Shown: one piece after another, positions 51,243 to 60,663 of the stretch | Numbering within the stretch: position 1 is the first letter of the stretch | Layout: each line of letters starts with the position of its first letter | Assembly: GCA_902492895.1 (NCBI GenBank) | Contig: CABUNG010000009.1 | Location: forward strand, 1-64,000 | From: an uncultured Oscillospiraceae bacterium | GTDB lineage: Bacteria > Bacillota > Clostridia > Oscillospirales > Acutalibacteraceae | DNA length: 64,000 nt | Reading direction: 5' to 3' | Program-made: the position numbers and the translations under genes | Notes under the pieces: model-generated | The model's input: the letters and a program-made list of their open reading frames with translations, nothing else | Told to the model about the DNA's origin: nothing | The model's database searches: none

Positions 51243-52088
51243 GTGCAAATTACAAATGGAGGAAATCCGTATAATTCCGATCGGGTATCCCAAGCCTACA
51301 TCGACATAAACAGCTGCGGCTACCACCACATCACGGATACGGATTACACCACCGTCCGCCCTTCCGGCCGGTCCGATTTTCAGCTGATTTATCTTTGGAA
51401 GGGCGGCGCGCATTTTGAACTGGAAAACGGTCCCACCTGGGTAAAACAAGGGCAGCTGGTGCTGTTCAAACCGGGGGAACCGCAGAATTACACCTATTAT
51501 GCCAAAGACAAGCCCCAATCCTATTGGATCCATTTCACCGGCGTGGGCTGCGAGGAGCTTCTCCGTACCTGCGGCATCTGGCAGGAACCGGTGTATACCG
51601 TGGGATCCTGCGTGGAGTTCACCGAGCTGATTTCCAAAATCATTCAGGAAATTCAGCTCAAGCCGCCGCAGTACAATCTGCTTTGCCGGGGATATTTCTT
51701 TCAGCTGATTTCCATTATCGGCCGCCGGCTGGAACAGCAGCGGAGCAGCCAGGAAAACCGAAAATACGAAAAACTGATCGCCGTCATCGAGGCCATACAC
51801 AACGAATATCAGGATGAACGGGATACGGACGATTATGCCGCCATGTGCCATCTGAGCAGTTCCCGGTTCCTGCATCTGTTCAAGCAGTATACCGGCATGT
51901 CTCCCCATCACTACAAAATCAGCATCCGCCTGGAAAAGGCCAAGGACATGCTCTCTTCCACCACCCTGAGCATCGCGGAAATCAGCTGGATCGTCGGTTT
52001 TACCGATCCTTTGTATTTCAGCCGTATTTTCAAGCAGTCCACTGGGATGGCTCCCAGCATGTACCGTGAACAGTTCTTTTCCCTGTAA
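51243..52088 (+). CDS. AraC-family transcriptional regulator
   Basis: 281 aa, GTG start with only a weak ribosome site. The N-terminal cupin sensor (about 1-150: RPSGRSDFQLIYLWKGGAHFELENGPTWVKQGQLVLFKPGEPQNYTYY) is joined to two helix-turn-helix units at the C-terminus (DYAAMCHLSSSRFLHLFKQYTGMSPHHYKISIRLEKAKDMLSSTTLSIAEISWIVGFTDPLYFSRIFKQSTGMAPSMYR). It is divergent from the nine-gene operon and very likely activates it in response to its substrate. Confidence 0.93.
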   Translation: MQITNGGNPYNSDRVSQAYIDINSCGYHHITDTDYTTVRPSGRSDFQLIYLWKGGAHFELENGPTWVKQGQLVLFKPGEPQNYTYYAKDKPQSYWIHFTGVGCEELLRTCGIWQEPVYTVGSCVEFTELISKIIQEIQLKPPQYNLLCRGYFFQLISIIGRRLEQQRSSQENRKYEKLIAVIEAIHNEYQDERDTDDYAAMCHLSSSRFLHLFKQYTGMSPHHYKISIRLEKAKDMLSSTTLSIAEISWIVGFTDPLYFSRIFKQSTGMAPSMYREQFFSL

Positions 52089-52090
52089 GG

Positions 52091-52135
52091 AACGCCGCCG
52101 TCCTCTCAGCCAAGCGGGAGGGACGGCGGCGTTTT
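52091..52135 (+). terminator. Terminator of the AraC regulator gene
   Basis: AACGCCGCCGTCC pairs with GGACGGCGGCGTT, followed by TTT. Confidence 0.8.
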
Positions 52136-52164
52136 ATGCAGAGTCCTTTCGCTGCCGGTTCGGT

Positions 52165-54096
52165 TTATCCCGCTGTGACGGTGTCAAAGCCGGAGGCCAA
52201 TGACTGCAGCCGCCGGTATTCCGGGGACAGGGTCAGCCGGCTCCCGGATACCCCCTCGAGAGCGGACAAACCCTCAAACTCCCCGCCGGATATGGCGACT
52301 GCCGCTTCTCCGCGGAACACGGGACCGTCGGAAGGCTGCACCCGCAAAGACGCAGAACGGAATAATCCGCCCCGGATTTGTAAGAGTACCTGCCCTGTCA
52401 CAGGCGGCACCCGGCTGGTCGACAGATGATTTCCGGGCCAGGATATCAGCTGAAGTTCGGCGTCGAAGGTCCCTCCATTGATCTGCAGGCTTCCCTCACC
52501 CGCACAGGGTCCAAATCCCACCGATATCGCTCCCGCGCCGACAAAATGTCCGCCGTCCACGGTGAGCAGCAGGCGGCCGTCCGCACCGATCCCGCCATAG
52601 GGATACAGGGAGGGACTGACCCGGCTGCTATCCGTATCCGGGAGAGCCGCCGTGCGGCGGAGATTGCCCCCGTACAGAAAATCGAAGGTGCCGCTTTTCA
52701 CCGTAACCCGGCATTCTCCTCCAAGAGTGAGGTCTTCCTCTGTTTGGAGAAGACTGGATACGTCATACCCGCAGACGAGGCCCATATACCGCGCCGCACT
52801 CCCTGTCCGGCTGCAGGATACCCCCTCTCCGACGGTGACGTTGTGGTACTGCATCACCATCCGCACGTCGCTGTGCCCGCACTCCAGTTTCAGGTTTTCA
52901 AAGACATAGTCCCCGGACAGGAACAGTCCCTGATTGAGAGCCTCCGTTCCCGTAAACGCGAGCTTAGCGCCGCTCGTCCGGTAATCGGTACCGCCGTATT
53001 CGCTGGTCACGGTGATTCCATACGCATTGTACGGCAGATACGCCGTCCGCTTAACCGTGGTAGTACCGCAGATGACGATGGTCCCGCCGCCCCGGCAGAG
53101 CCGGACGGCCTCAGCCAGATTGGAGATGGCCTTCTGAGAAGAGGACCCATCGTGGTTCGACGAGCCCGCATCCTTGACATATACCACCTTATCCGGCGTG
53201 GGTGCCACGGGTTCCGGTCGTATGCCCGTCGGTCCGCCTGTCAGGGCGGTGGCGATGGTTTCGGCCAAATACATATAGCCGGTATCTGTGGGATGGAGCC
53301 GGTCTCCGGCATTATAAAAGGCCGAAGCAAAATAGTCTTTGGTCAGTTCATAGACATCGATCACCTGCACGCCTTTTTGAGCCGCCATCTCCTTCTGCGC
53401 GGGAACGATGACATTTTCCAGCGTCCAGCGGCGCTGGGTATAATCGCTCCGGTACAGCGCCGTCACGGCGTAGATCCGGGGATTGGACGGCTGATTCTGA
53501 TAGATGGTCAGCAGATTTTCATAAGCATTTTTCCAAGCCTGCACCTTACTCGGATCCGTCATATTGATGCAGTCGTTGGTTCCCAGAAAAATCAGCACCA
53601 CGTCGGGCTCGAAGGCCAGGCTGTCGGAATACTCGGAAAATTTCAGATACGAGGTGACAGTGGTGCCGCCGTGACCGAAATTCCCCACCGTATATCCGTC
53701 TCCCAGGATTTCCTGCAGCCGGGCGGGATAGCTGGTCTTCGCTTTATCGGACGCCCCCACGCCTTCGGTGATGCTGTCCCCGACACAGGCGATCCGGATG
53801 GGGCGCCCATCCGGGGGTCTCGTTACGGGAGCCGTTGGCTTCGCAGTGGAAGCCGTACCTGGAACCGAAACATCGCTGTTTGAGGCGGGACCGCTCTTGT
53901 CCGCGGCGGATGAAGTATCCGATATCGTCGCATCGCTCATGCTGCTTCCCTCCGTTGTCCCGGAATCCTCGGAAGTGATCAAATCCGATTCTCGAAACGG
54001 CGCACCGCCGGAGGGGGTTCCCCCGCCCGAGCAGCCGGCCAACAGCAGCGCCGGCAGCAGCAGGCTCAGGATACGCCTGCGATTTCGTCCGCGCAT
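52165..54096 (-). CDS. SGNH/GDSL hydrolase lipoprotein with C-terminal beta-rich domain
   Basis: 643 aa from ATG 54096. The signal peptide ends in lipobox LLLAGCSG. A Ser/Thr/Ala-rich linker follows (to about residue 100). The SGNH esterase domain (about 100-300) has block I RIACVGDSITEGVG, the Gly block NFGHGGTTV, block III IFLGTND and block V DRLHPTDTG (catalytic Asp-x-x-His). The C-terminal part (about 310-643) is Gly-rich with repeated beta strands resembling a right-handed beta-helix. It is probably a cell-surface esterase removing acyl groups from plant polysaccharide. It is last in the arabinan locus. Confidence 0.85.
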   Translation of the reverse strand: MRGRNRRRILSLLLPALLLAGCSGGGTPSGGAPFRESDLITSEDSGTTEGSSMSDATISDTSSAADKSGPASNSDVSVPGTASTAKPTAPVTRPPDGRPIRIACVGDSITEGVGASDKAKTSYPARLQEILGDGYTVGNFGHGGTTVTSYLKFSEYSDSLAFEPDVVLIFLGTNDCINMTDPSKVQAWKNAYENLLTIYQNQPSNPRIYAVTALYRSDYTQRRWTLENVIVPAQKEMAAQKGVQVIDVYELTKDYFASAFYNAGDRLHPTDTGYMYLAETIATALTGGPTGIRPEPVAPTPDKVVYVKDAGSSNHDGSSSQKAISNLAEAVRLCRGGGTIVICGTTTVKRTAYLPYNAYGITVTSEYGGTDYRTSGAKLAFTGTEALNQGLFLSGDYVFENLKLECGHSDVRMVMQYHNVTVGEGVSCSRTGSAARYMGLVCGYDVSSLLQTEEDLTLGGECRVTVKSGTFDFLYGGNLRRTAALPDTDSSRVSPSLYPYGGIGADGRLLLTVDGGHFVGAGAISVGFGPCAGEGSLQINGGTFDAELQLISWPGNHLSTSRVPPVTGQVLLQIRGGLFRSASLRVQPSDGPVFRGEAAVAISGGEFEGLSALEGVSGSRLTLSPEYRRLQSLASGFDTVTAG

Positions 54097-54261
54097 GGAG
54101 AATTCTTCCTTTCCCTCTATGAGACTGGTACATGGCCGCTGCAGGATTGTTCTGGTTTCGGCTTTTATAAAAATGTCCGCGCAGGGATGCTCTTTTTTCG
54201 ATAAAAGCGCTATCCTCTGCGCGGACATGCCGATGTACTTGGCTGGATGATCGCCGTACTC

Positions 54262-55772
54262 TTATTCCTTCTTAAGGACGATCACGTTCCAGGAGTGCTT
54301 TTCCAGCCGGGCTGTCAGCTGCCCATCCGCGAAGACGGTATCGGCAGCAGCGTGGGGCGTCACTTCATCCGGATGCTCTTCCGTATTGACGGCCTTGACG
54401 TTTTCGTGATTCAGCACCGTGTGCTCCGCCAGGCGGTAATCCCGATATTGACGCAGATCGCAACCGATCTCCAGGCCCTCTTCCAGATCCCGGTTGACCG
54501 CAAAAATGGTTAGGAGCCCTTCCGCCTCATTGTCCACCACCGTACAATCCAGCGTGGAAACATCCCCGAACTGCCGGGTCGAATACCGAGGTGCATCCAC
54601 CGCGGTATGGAGTACGGTACCCCGTCCGTAACGGCTTGCATCGGCAAACGGATAGAATATGGTCTGTTTCCAGGCTGCCTTGTCGGAGGTCATGATGGGG
54701 GCGATGACGTTGACCAGCTGGGCGATGCAGGCGATCTTGACCCGGTCGGCATGCTTGATCAGGGACATCAGCAGGCTGCCGACCAGCAGGGCGTCTTCCA
54801 GACTGTATACATCCTCGATCTGGTGGGGCGCCTTGGTCCACTGCTCGTCAGGATTTTTACCGTGAGGCCGATAAACCACGTTCCACTCATCCACCGACAG
54901 ATAGATCCGCTTTTTCAGTTTCTTTTTGGCCCGGACATAATCACACGCCGCGATAATGGACTCGATCTGGTTGTCCAAGGCCAAGGAATTGGCCAGGAAC
55001 TCGGCCGTATCCTGGGGCGTTTTGTTCCGGTTGTCGTAATAGGTATGGACCGAGAGATAATCCACTAGGGAATAGCAGTGGTCCAGGACCGTAGCATCCC
55101 ATTGGGCAAAGGTGGGAAGCTTCTCTCCGGCACTGCCGCAGGCTACCAGCTCGATGGAGGGATCCACCGAACGCATCACTTTAGCCGTCTGGGCCGCCAG
55201 GCTGCCGTATTCATCGGCGCCCTTGTGCCCAATCTGCCAGGGCCCGTCCATTTCGTTGCCCAAGCACCACAGAGCTTTATATCATGCGGCTTCACATAGC
55301 CGTGTTGCTTTCGAAGGTCACTGTAATAGGTTCCGCCCGGATGGTTGCAGTACTCGATCAGATTGCGGGCGGCATCCACTCCCCGGGTGCCCAGATTGAC
55401 GGCCATCATCGGGGCCGTATTCGCCTGGGCCGCCCAATCCATGAATTCACCCAGACCGAACTGGTTATCCTCTAGATTGCCCCAGGCCACTTCCAGACGG
55501 GTGGGCCGTTCCTGTTTGGGGCCGACGCTGTCCTCCCAGTTGAAAGCGGAGACGAAGTTTCCGCCCGGGTAGCGGATCACGGGTACGTTCAGTTCCCGGA
55601 CAAGGGCCATGACATCCCGGCGAAAGCCCTGTTCATCGGCGAAGGGGCTCCCCGGCTGGTAAATGCCTTCATATACGCATCTTCCCATATGCTCGAGAAA
55701 AGAGCCGTAGATCCGCTTGTCAATATCGGACAGACGGAACTGTTTGTCCGTCGCAATGGTCGCTTTTTTCAT
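54262..55772 (-). pseudogene. GH51 alpha-L-arabinofuranosidase interrupted by a 2-nt frameshift
   Basis: Two abutting frames make one GH51 protein of about 500 aa. The N-terminal part (55772 down to about 55270) starts MKKATIATDKQFRLSDIDKRIYGSFLEHMGR and contains PVIRYPGGNFVSAFNWEDSVGP. The C-terminal part (about 55267 down to 54262) contains GNEMDGPWQIGHK (acid/base Glu) and YLSVDEWNVVYRP (nucleophile Glu). At 55265-55272 the plus strand reads CACCACAGAG where CACCAGAG would keep KLWCLGNEM in frame, an apparent 2-nt (CA) insertion. As read, the protein stops about 30 codons later, without catalytic residues. A sequencing error is possible. Confidence 0.85.
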
Positions 55773-55876
55773 TTTAGTTGGCCATTCCTTTCGATGAAGG
55801 CGCGGGGCCTTCCGTCACTTACTTCGGCCGACCGGGACCTCTTGGCCCCGACGGTCTGGGACGCGGGAAATCCGGT

Positions 55877-55900
55877 GCCGGGGCCCCGCCGGGCCCCGGC
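55877..55900 (-). other. GC-rich hairpin between the surface protein and GH51 genes
   Basis: GCCGGGGCCC and GGGCCCCGGC pair across CGCC with no T run. It may stabilise or separate the messages of the two genes. Confidence 0.5.
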
Positions 55901-55934
55901 TTTCCGGAAAATTCAAAGAAAAAGGGCGAGGAAA

Positions 55935-57593
55935 TCAGCTTCTCTTGCGGCGTATCACCAGCAGAGCCGCCGCAGACAGCACGGCCAGACCCGCTACCGC
56001 GACGGGCAGACTGTGGCCGGTGCTGGGGCTGCCGGTATTGCCGCCGCTCTCAGTGGATTCACCGGGAGCCTTCACGGTAAAGTCGTAGGCAACCGAGTCG
56101 ATCGGCTGGGTCGCACTGACTTCGCCCATATACAGACCAATGGCGCCAGCCTCGTAGTATTTGGCGAGCAGGGTGGTTTCCTTGCTGGTCTTCATGTTCA
56201 GCCAGCATTCCAGCGTGTTGCTGACCTTGCTCGGCTGATCTTTCAGGCAGAAGCTGGCGGTGGCCTTTTTGCCCTCCACCTTCAGGGTCAGGATGATCTC
56301 CTGGCCGGCAAAGCCTTCCGGCATATCGGCAATGATGGAGTCCTTCCCTTCGTTGACCTTCCGGCCGACCTCGCCCATATAGGCGATTTTGCCGTTGAGC
56401 TCACCGTACTTGTAGATGATGATGTCAAAGCGGTTTTTGCCCGCGATGCGCTGCACCACGCACAGATAGCCTTCCAGGCCGTCCCGACCGTTATCGGCAT
56501 ACACCACGCGGAAGGGAATGCCGGTTTTCAGGTTGCCGTTCTCATCCACTTTGGTGGTAACGGTGGCGGTGAAGTCGCTGTACCAGGAATTGGTGAGCAG
56601 GATTTTTTTGTTGCCCGTCGTGCTGGCCGTAAACTTGCCGTCGGTCAGCTTGATGTGCTCTTCGCCCATGCTGAAGGACTTGTAGCTGGTAATGTCGTTG
56701 AGCGGGCCGACTTTGGCGCCCGCAGCCGGTTTGGCAAAAGTGGTAGCGTTCAGATCATCGTCCGTGCCCGTGCTGACATCGCTGCCGGTACTGGCGTCGG
56801 AGCCGGTACTGACATCGGAACCCGTACTGGCATCGGAACCGGTGCCGTCGTCATACGTCACGGTCAGGCTGTTGATCCGGTTGACGGTGGTTCCGCTCAT
56901 GGTGCCGGCATACAAGCCGATCCGACCCTCGTCATAGGAATCGTCGTATGACACACCGGACGCTTTCGTCGTCGCGGTCAAATCCGCCACCAATTCCGCC
57001 GTGACCTTGGTGGGGTCGTCTTTCAGATGGCAGGTAGCTGTGGCGGTATCCCCTTCCACCTTCAAATTCAGCACCAGCTTGGTGCCCGCCCTCTCGCTGA
57101 TGTCGGGAAGAATGAATCCCTCTTTTTCATTGACCAGGCGCTTGACTTCGCCCATATACTTATAGGTGCCGTCTACCTTGCCCCATTTGTAGACCACCAG
57201 ATCCAGCCGGGTACTGGCGGCATGCCGCACCTGCAGCACATAGCCGCACAGATCGTCCTTGCCGTTTCCGGCTTCGCTGGCGCGGAAAATAATACCTGCG
57301 CCGGTTTTGGAATTGGCATCCAGCTCGATTTCAAGAGCGGCGGTGAAATCCGCCAGAGTGAGATTCTTGTACAGAGATTTGACCACATTGGTCGTGCCGT
57401 TAACCGTCGCCTCAAGAGCATCCTCGTCCTTGGCAAACGTCTCTTCCTGCGCCCCGGAATATACATCGTACTTCGTCAGGTCGTTCCAATCCGTAACCTG
57501 CGCGGTTTTGGCCGAGGCGAACAGCGCGGTGGACATCGGAATGACCGCCAGCGCCACGGTCAGAGCCAGTGTGCATGCCAGTGTTTTCTTCAT
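55935..57593 (-). CDS. Secreted two-jelly-roll surface protein with C-terminal sorting-like signal
   Basis: 552 aa. Signal peptide (MKKTLACTLALTVALAVIPMSTALFASA), a first jelly-roll domain (about 33-250), a Gly-Ser-Asp-Thr linker made of four six-residue repeats, and a second jelly-roll (about 290-505: DFTATVTTKVDENGNLKTGIPFRVVYAD). The tail is SPSTGHS, a hydrophobic helix and RRKRS, resembling an LPxTG-type wall anchor. The second domain is closely similar to a domain of the GH43 enzyme next door. No catalytic motif was recognised; a carbohydrate-binding scaffold role is inferred. Confidence 0.78.
   Translation of the reverse strand: MKKTLACTLALTVALAVIPMSTALFASAKTAQVTDWNDLTKYDVYSGAQEETFAKDEDALEATVNGTTNVVKSLYKNLTLADFTAALEIELDANSKTGAGIIFRASEAGNGKDDLCGYVLQVRHAASTRLDLVVYKWGKVDGTYKYMGEVKRLVNEKEGFILPDISERAGTKLVLNLKVEGDTATATCHLKDDPTKVTAELVADLTATTKASGVSYDDSYDEGRIGLYAGTMSGTTVNRINSLTVTYDDGTGSDASTGSDVSTGSDASTGSDVSTGTDDDLNATTFAKPAAGAKVGPLNDITSYKSFSMGEEHIKLTDGKFTASTTGNKKILLTNSWYSDFTATVTTKVDENGNLKTGIPFRVVYADNGRDGLEGYLCVVQRIAGKNRFDIIIYKYGELNGKIAYMGEVGRKVNEGKDSIIADMPEGFAGQEIILTLKVEGKKATASFCLKDQPSKVSNTLECWLNMKTSKETTLLAKYYEAGAIGLYMGEVSATQPIDSVAYDFTVKAPGESTESGGNTGSPSTGHSLPVAVAGLAVLSAAALLVIRRKRS
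56770..56841 (-). repeat. Tandem 18-bp repeat (4 units) in the linker of the surface protein
   Basis: Four 18-nt units encode alternating six-residue Gly-Ser-Asp-Ala/Val-Ser-Thr blocks. Units differ at a few positions. Copy-number change would alter linker length in steps of six residues without shifting frame. Confidence 0.8.
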
Positions 57594-57681
57594 GGTTGCT
57601 TTCCTCCTGTTTCTTTATTTTTGTGGTTCATGCCCTTGGGTCTATCTGGACGGAGGAAGCGCCTCCGTTACACAGATCCGT

Positions 57682-60615
57682 TCATTCCCCCAGAGATGCC
57701 AGAACATCGGGATTCAGCGCCGTCACCGGCCAGCCGTCGTCCGTCCACTCGATGGTGCTGATGCACATCATGCTGCCGCTGCCGCCCCAGAAATACTCAC
57801 AGACCAGATAATCCTGTCCGTCTGTATCCCGGAACACGGAATCGTGACCCACCTTGATGATGCCATCCTTGTAATCGGTGACGGCGGTGTGCCCGCCCTC
57901 CATCATCGACCGGCCGTTTCGATCCACATAAGGGCCGGTCAGGCTGGTCGAGCGGCCTACGCCGCAGTAATACTTGGTGTCAAAATTCCCGTAAGCCGCA
58001 AAAAGATAGTAGTAATCTCCCCGTTTGATGATGTACGGTGCCTCGATGCCGCCGGGCCGCTCGGTACGGTTAGCCAGCGTGTAGGTAGTGGTGTCGGACA
58101 TATCCAGCATCCCCGTACTGGCCTGGATTTTCCGCATTTTGATGCCGCTCCAGTAGGATCCGAAAATCAGCCAGGGCTGCCCGTCGCCGTCGATAAAAAT
58201 GTTGGGATCAATGCAGTTGTAATCATCGACATCCTTGTTGGAACGAATGACCATCCCTTTGTCCACCCAAGCGTAATTGGATGCCGCGGGATTCAGGGTC
58301 TCGTTGACGGCCACCCCGATGGCGGAGTTTTGAGATCCGCTGGTAGAGACGCAGTAATAACAGTAATACAGATTCCCGATTTTATAGACGCCGGGGGCCC
58401 AAATGGTGCCGCCGGGAATTTCGGTGCTGATCCAGGACGGCCGAGTGGAAAACACCTCACCGGCCGACTCCCAGTGACGCAGATCATTGGACTTTTTGAT
58501 TCCGATGCCGCCGCCCATATTGTAGGCGTAGTAGGTATTTCCTTCCCGGATGATCTCCGGACAGGACGCGGCACTCTGTGCTCCGGTCAGGGGCAGCATG
58601 ACCGGATAGTCGCCCGTCCCGTCGCTGACCTTTTCGAATAGCCACAGCTGTCCCAGCTGATCGGAAACCGTCCCCTGCACGATCTGGACACCGGAACCGG
58701 CAGCCCCTTCCTTCCGTTCGGCCGCTTTGCCTGTCACGGCGGACAGAATCCGGTAAAGGCCGCTGCCGGTCCGGGTTTCCTGCAGCGCCCAGCTCTGCGC
58801 CGCAGCGGACGGATCGGCATCCGCTACACAGATCGCGGTGCCGTCGGCCGCGGCGCCGTCCCGCAACGTCATGTAACGGCCGGTGGACAGATTGCAGAAA
58901 CGGTAACTGCCGTCGTTCTGCCGTTCCGCCCGCCAAATCTGGTTGAGGTCGCGGTTATACGTCTGGGTCACGACCCAGGCGTTTTCCGTCAGGCCAAACT
59001 TATTGGATGCCATCACGCACCCGCCTTCAGAGGCTGTAATCTTGTACAGCGCTCCATCGGCTACCGTGGTGTCCGCCGTAACCTCTCCCGGAGCCAGAAC
59101 CGAAAAATCCCAGATCTCCGAAAAGATCGGCGTGCTGTTGTTGACCTGCCCCATATACAAACCGACGGCGCCGGCTTCATAATACAGACCGAGGTCGGCG
59201 GTCTCTTTGGAGGTCTTCATGTTGAGCCAGACGTTCAAGGTTTCGCTTGCTTTTGCCGGCTGATCCTTGAGCCGGAAAGACGCGGAGGCCTGCTTGCCCT
59301 CCACCGTCAAGTTCAGCACCAGCTCCTGCCCGGCCAATCCCGCCGCCATATCTCCCACAATCGAGCCAGCGCCCTCCTGGACCAGCCGCCCCAGCTCGCC
59401 CAGATACGATACTGTACCGTTGAGCAGTCCGTACTTATAGAAGATTATGTCGATACGGTTTTTCCCGGCAATCCGCTGTACCACGCACTGATATCCTTCC
59501 AGGCCATCCACACCGTCGTCCGCATACTGTACCCGGAAGGCGATGCCGGTTTTCAGATTGCCGTTTTCATCCACCTTCATCGCCAGGGAGGCGGTAAAAT
59601 CGTCGTGCCAGGCGTTGCGCAGAATCGCCTTTTTGTTGCCTGTCGTATCCGCCGTAAACCGGGTGCCCTCCTGCTGCATGCTGCCGTCCCCGACGGCATA
59701 CAGATCGTAACTGGAAAGGAGATCCAAGGGCCCGCATACAGGAGAGGTGTACCGTTTGCCGCCGGCCGTGTTGTCCGGCTGTTCCGGATCGGGATCCGGA
59801 TCGGTACCGGAAGAATCCGGACCGGAGCTCTCCCCTCCGGTTCCCTCGTACTGAACGGCAATGTCCTTGATCTTGTTGTTGGGACGGTTTCCGCCGTCGT
59901 TGGTCAGATAGAATCCGATGGAACCGGTTGTATAGCTGTAATGGACTCCGAGGGTATCCTCACTGGCCCCCTTGGCGGTCAGATCGGCCGATAGAGCGTA
60001 GAGCTGGGTGCCGTCGGCCAATTTGACCTCTGCCGTCAGGGTATTGCCGGCCACAGCGGCGGTCACCATCAGTTCGGTTCCCTCGTAGAGATCCCCGTTG
60101 AGAGGATCGGTTTCCGGGGCCGTCACCGTGGCGGGGACCCTGCCCAGATACTTGTCGGTGGTGCCGTCCGCGGCCTTGCCGTACTTATGCAGGGTCAGAT
60201 TGACGGGACTGTTGACGCCGTCCCGTACCTTCCGTTCCAGCAGACAGATAAATCCGCTTTGCGCATCCTGTCCGCTGCCGAAACCGGAAGCCCGGAACAG
60301 CAATCCGTTTTTAACCCGGCCGCTGCTGTCCAGCATCGTGGTATAGGATGCGATAAATTCCGGCAGTTCCAGATTCCGGAAGACCGCCTTCTTGGCTCCG
60401 GCTGTAGCGGGGGACACCATAGTCCAGCCCGGTTCCGATACCACAGACGTACCGCTGTTGGAACTGTACAGATCATAATTGGACAAATCGTTCATCCCCT
60501 GAACATGAACAGCAGCAGCCGCTGCAGGGAAGATAGCCGAGGTCAAGAGCAGCGTCATTAGCAGCGTCAGGCCTAAAATACAGGCCAAAGACCGCTTTGC
60601 CCACGGATTTTTCAC
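57682..60615 (-). CDS. Large secreted GH43 arabinanase-type enzyme with two jelly-roll domains and a ricin domain
   Basis: 977 aa from GTG 60615 after GGGGGAG. A signal peptide (LLMTLLLTSAIFPAAAAA), two jelly-roll domains (about 35-255 and 290-520), a ricin-type beta-trefoil (about 525-670: DGALYKITASEGGCVMASNKFGL, NQIWRAERQNDGSYRF, repeated W blocks) and a C-terminal GH43 five-blade propeller (about 675-977: SCPEIIREGNTYYAYNMG, DYNCIDPNIFIDGDGQPWLIFGSYWSG, GGIEAPYIIKRGDYYYLF). The propeller resembles endo-1,5-alpha-L-arabinanases. It is the head of a domain family shared with both neighbours. Confidence 0.88.
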   Translation of the reverse strand: MKNPWAKRSLACILGLTLLMTLLLTSAIFPAAAAAVHVQGMNDLSNYDLYSSNSGTSVVSEPGWTMVSPATAGAKKAVFRNLELPEFIASYTTMLDSSGRVKNGLLFRASGFGSGQDAQSGFICLLERKVRDGVNSPVNLTLHKYGKAADGTTDKYLGRVPATVTAPETDPLNGDLYEGTELMVTAAVAGNTLTAEVKLADGTQLYALSADLTAKGASEDTLGVHYSYTTGSIGFYLTNDGGNRPNNKIKDIAVQYEGTGGESSGPDSSGTDPDPDPEQPDNTAGGKRYTSPVCGPLDLLSSYDLYAVGDGSMQQEGTRFTADTTGNKKAILRNAWHDDFTASLAMKVDENGNLKTGIAFRVQYADDGVDGLEGYQCVVQRIAGKNRIDIIFYKYGLLNGTVSYLGELGRLVQEGAGSIVGDMAAGLAGQELVLNLTVEGKQASASFRLKDQPAKASETLNVWLNMKTSKETADLGLYYEAGAVGLYMGQVNNSTPIFSEIWDFSVLAPGEVTADTTVADGALYKITASEGGCVMASNKFGLTENAWVVTQTYNRDLNQIWRAERQNDGSYRFCNLSTGRYMTLRDGAAADGTAICVADADPSAAAQSWALQETRTGSGLYRILSAVTGKAAERKEGAAGSGVQIVQGTVSDQLGQLWLFEKVSDGTGDYPVMLPLTGAQSAASCPEIIREGNTYYAYNMGGGIGIKKSNDLRHWESAGEVFSTRPSWISTEIPGGTIWAPGVYKIGNLYYCYYCVSTSGSQNSAIGVAVNETLNPAASNYAWVDKGMVIRSNKDVDDYNCIDPNIFIDGDGQPWLIFGSYWSGIKMRKIQASTGMLDMSDTTTYTLANRTERPGGIEAPYIIKRGDYYYLFAAYGNFDTKYYCGVGRSTSLTGPYVDRNGRSMMEGGHTAVTDYKDGIIKVGHDSVFRDTDGQDYLVCEYFWGGSGSMMCISTIEWTDDGWPVTALNPDVLASLGE

Positions 60616-60663
60616 AGAATTTTCTCCCCCATCCTATTGGCCGTATCGCCGTTTTTGTCCGAT

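Noticed and set aside
52426..53883. 485-codon plus-strand open frame
   Set aside because: It is antisense to the SGNH hydrolase lipoprotein, which has a lipobox and complete catalytic blocks.
57259..58641. 460-codon plus-strand open frame crossing two genes
   Set aside because: It spans the junction of the surface protein and GH43 genes on the opposite strand; both of those have signal peptides, ribosome sites and conserved domains.
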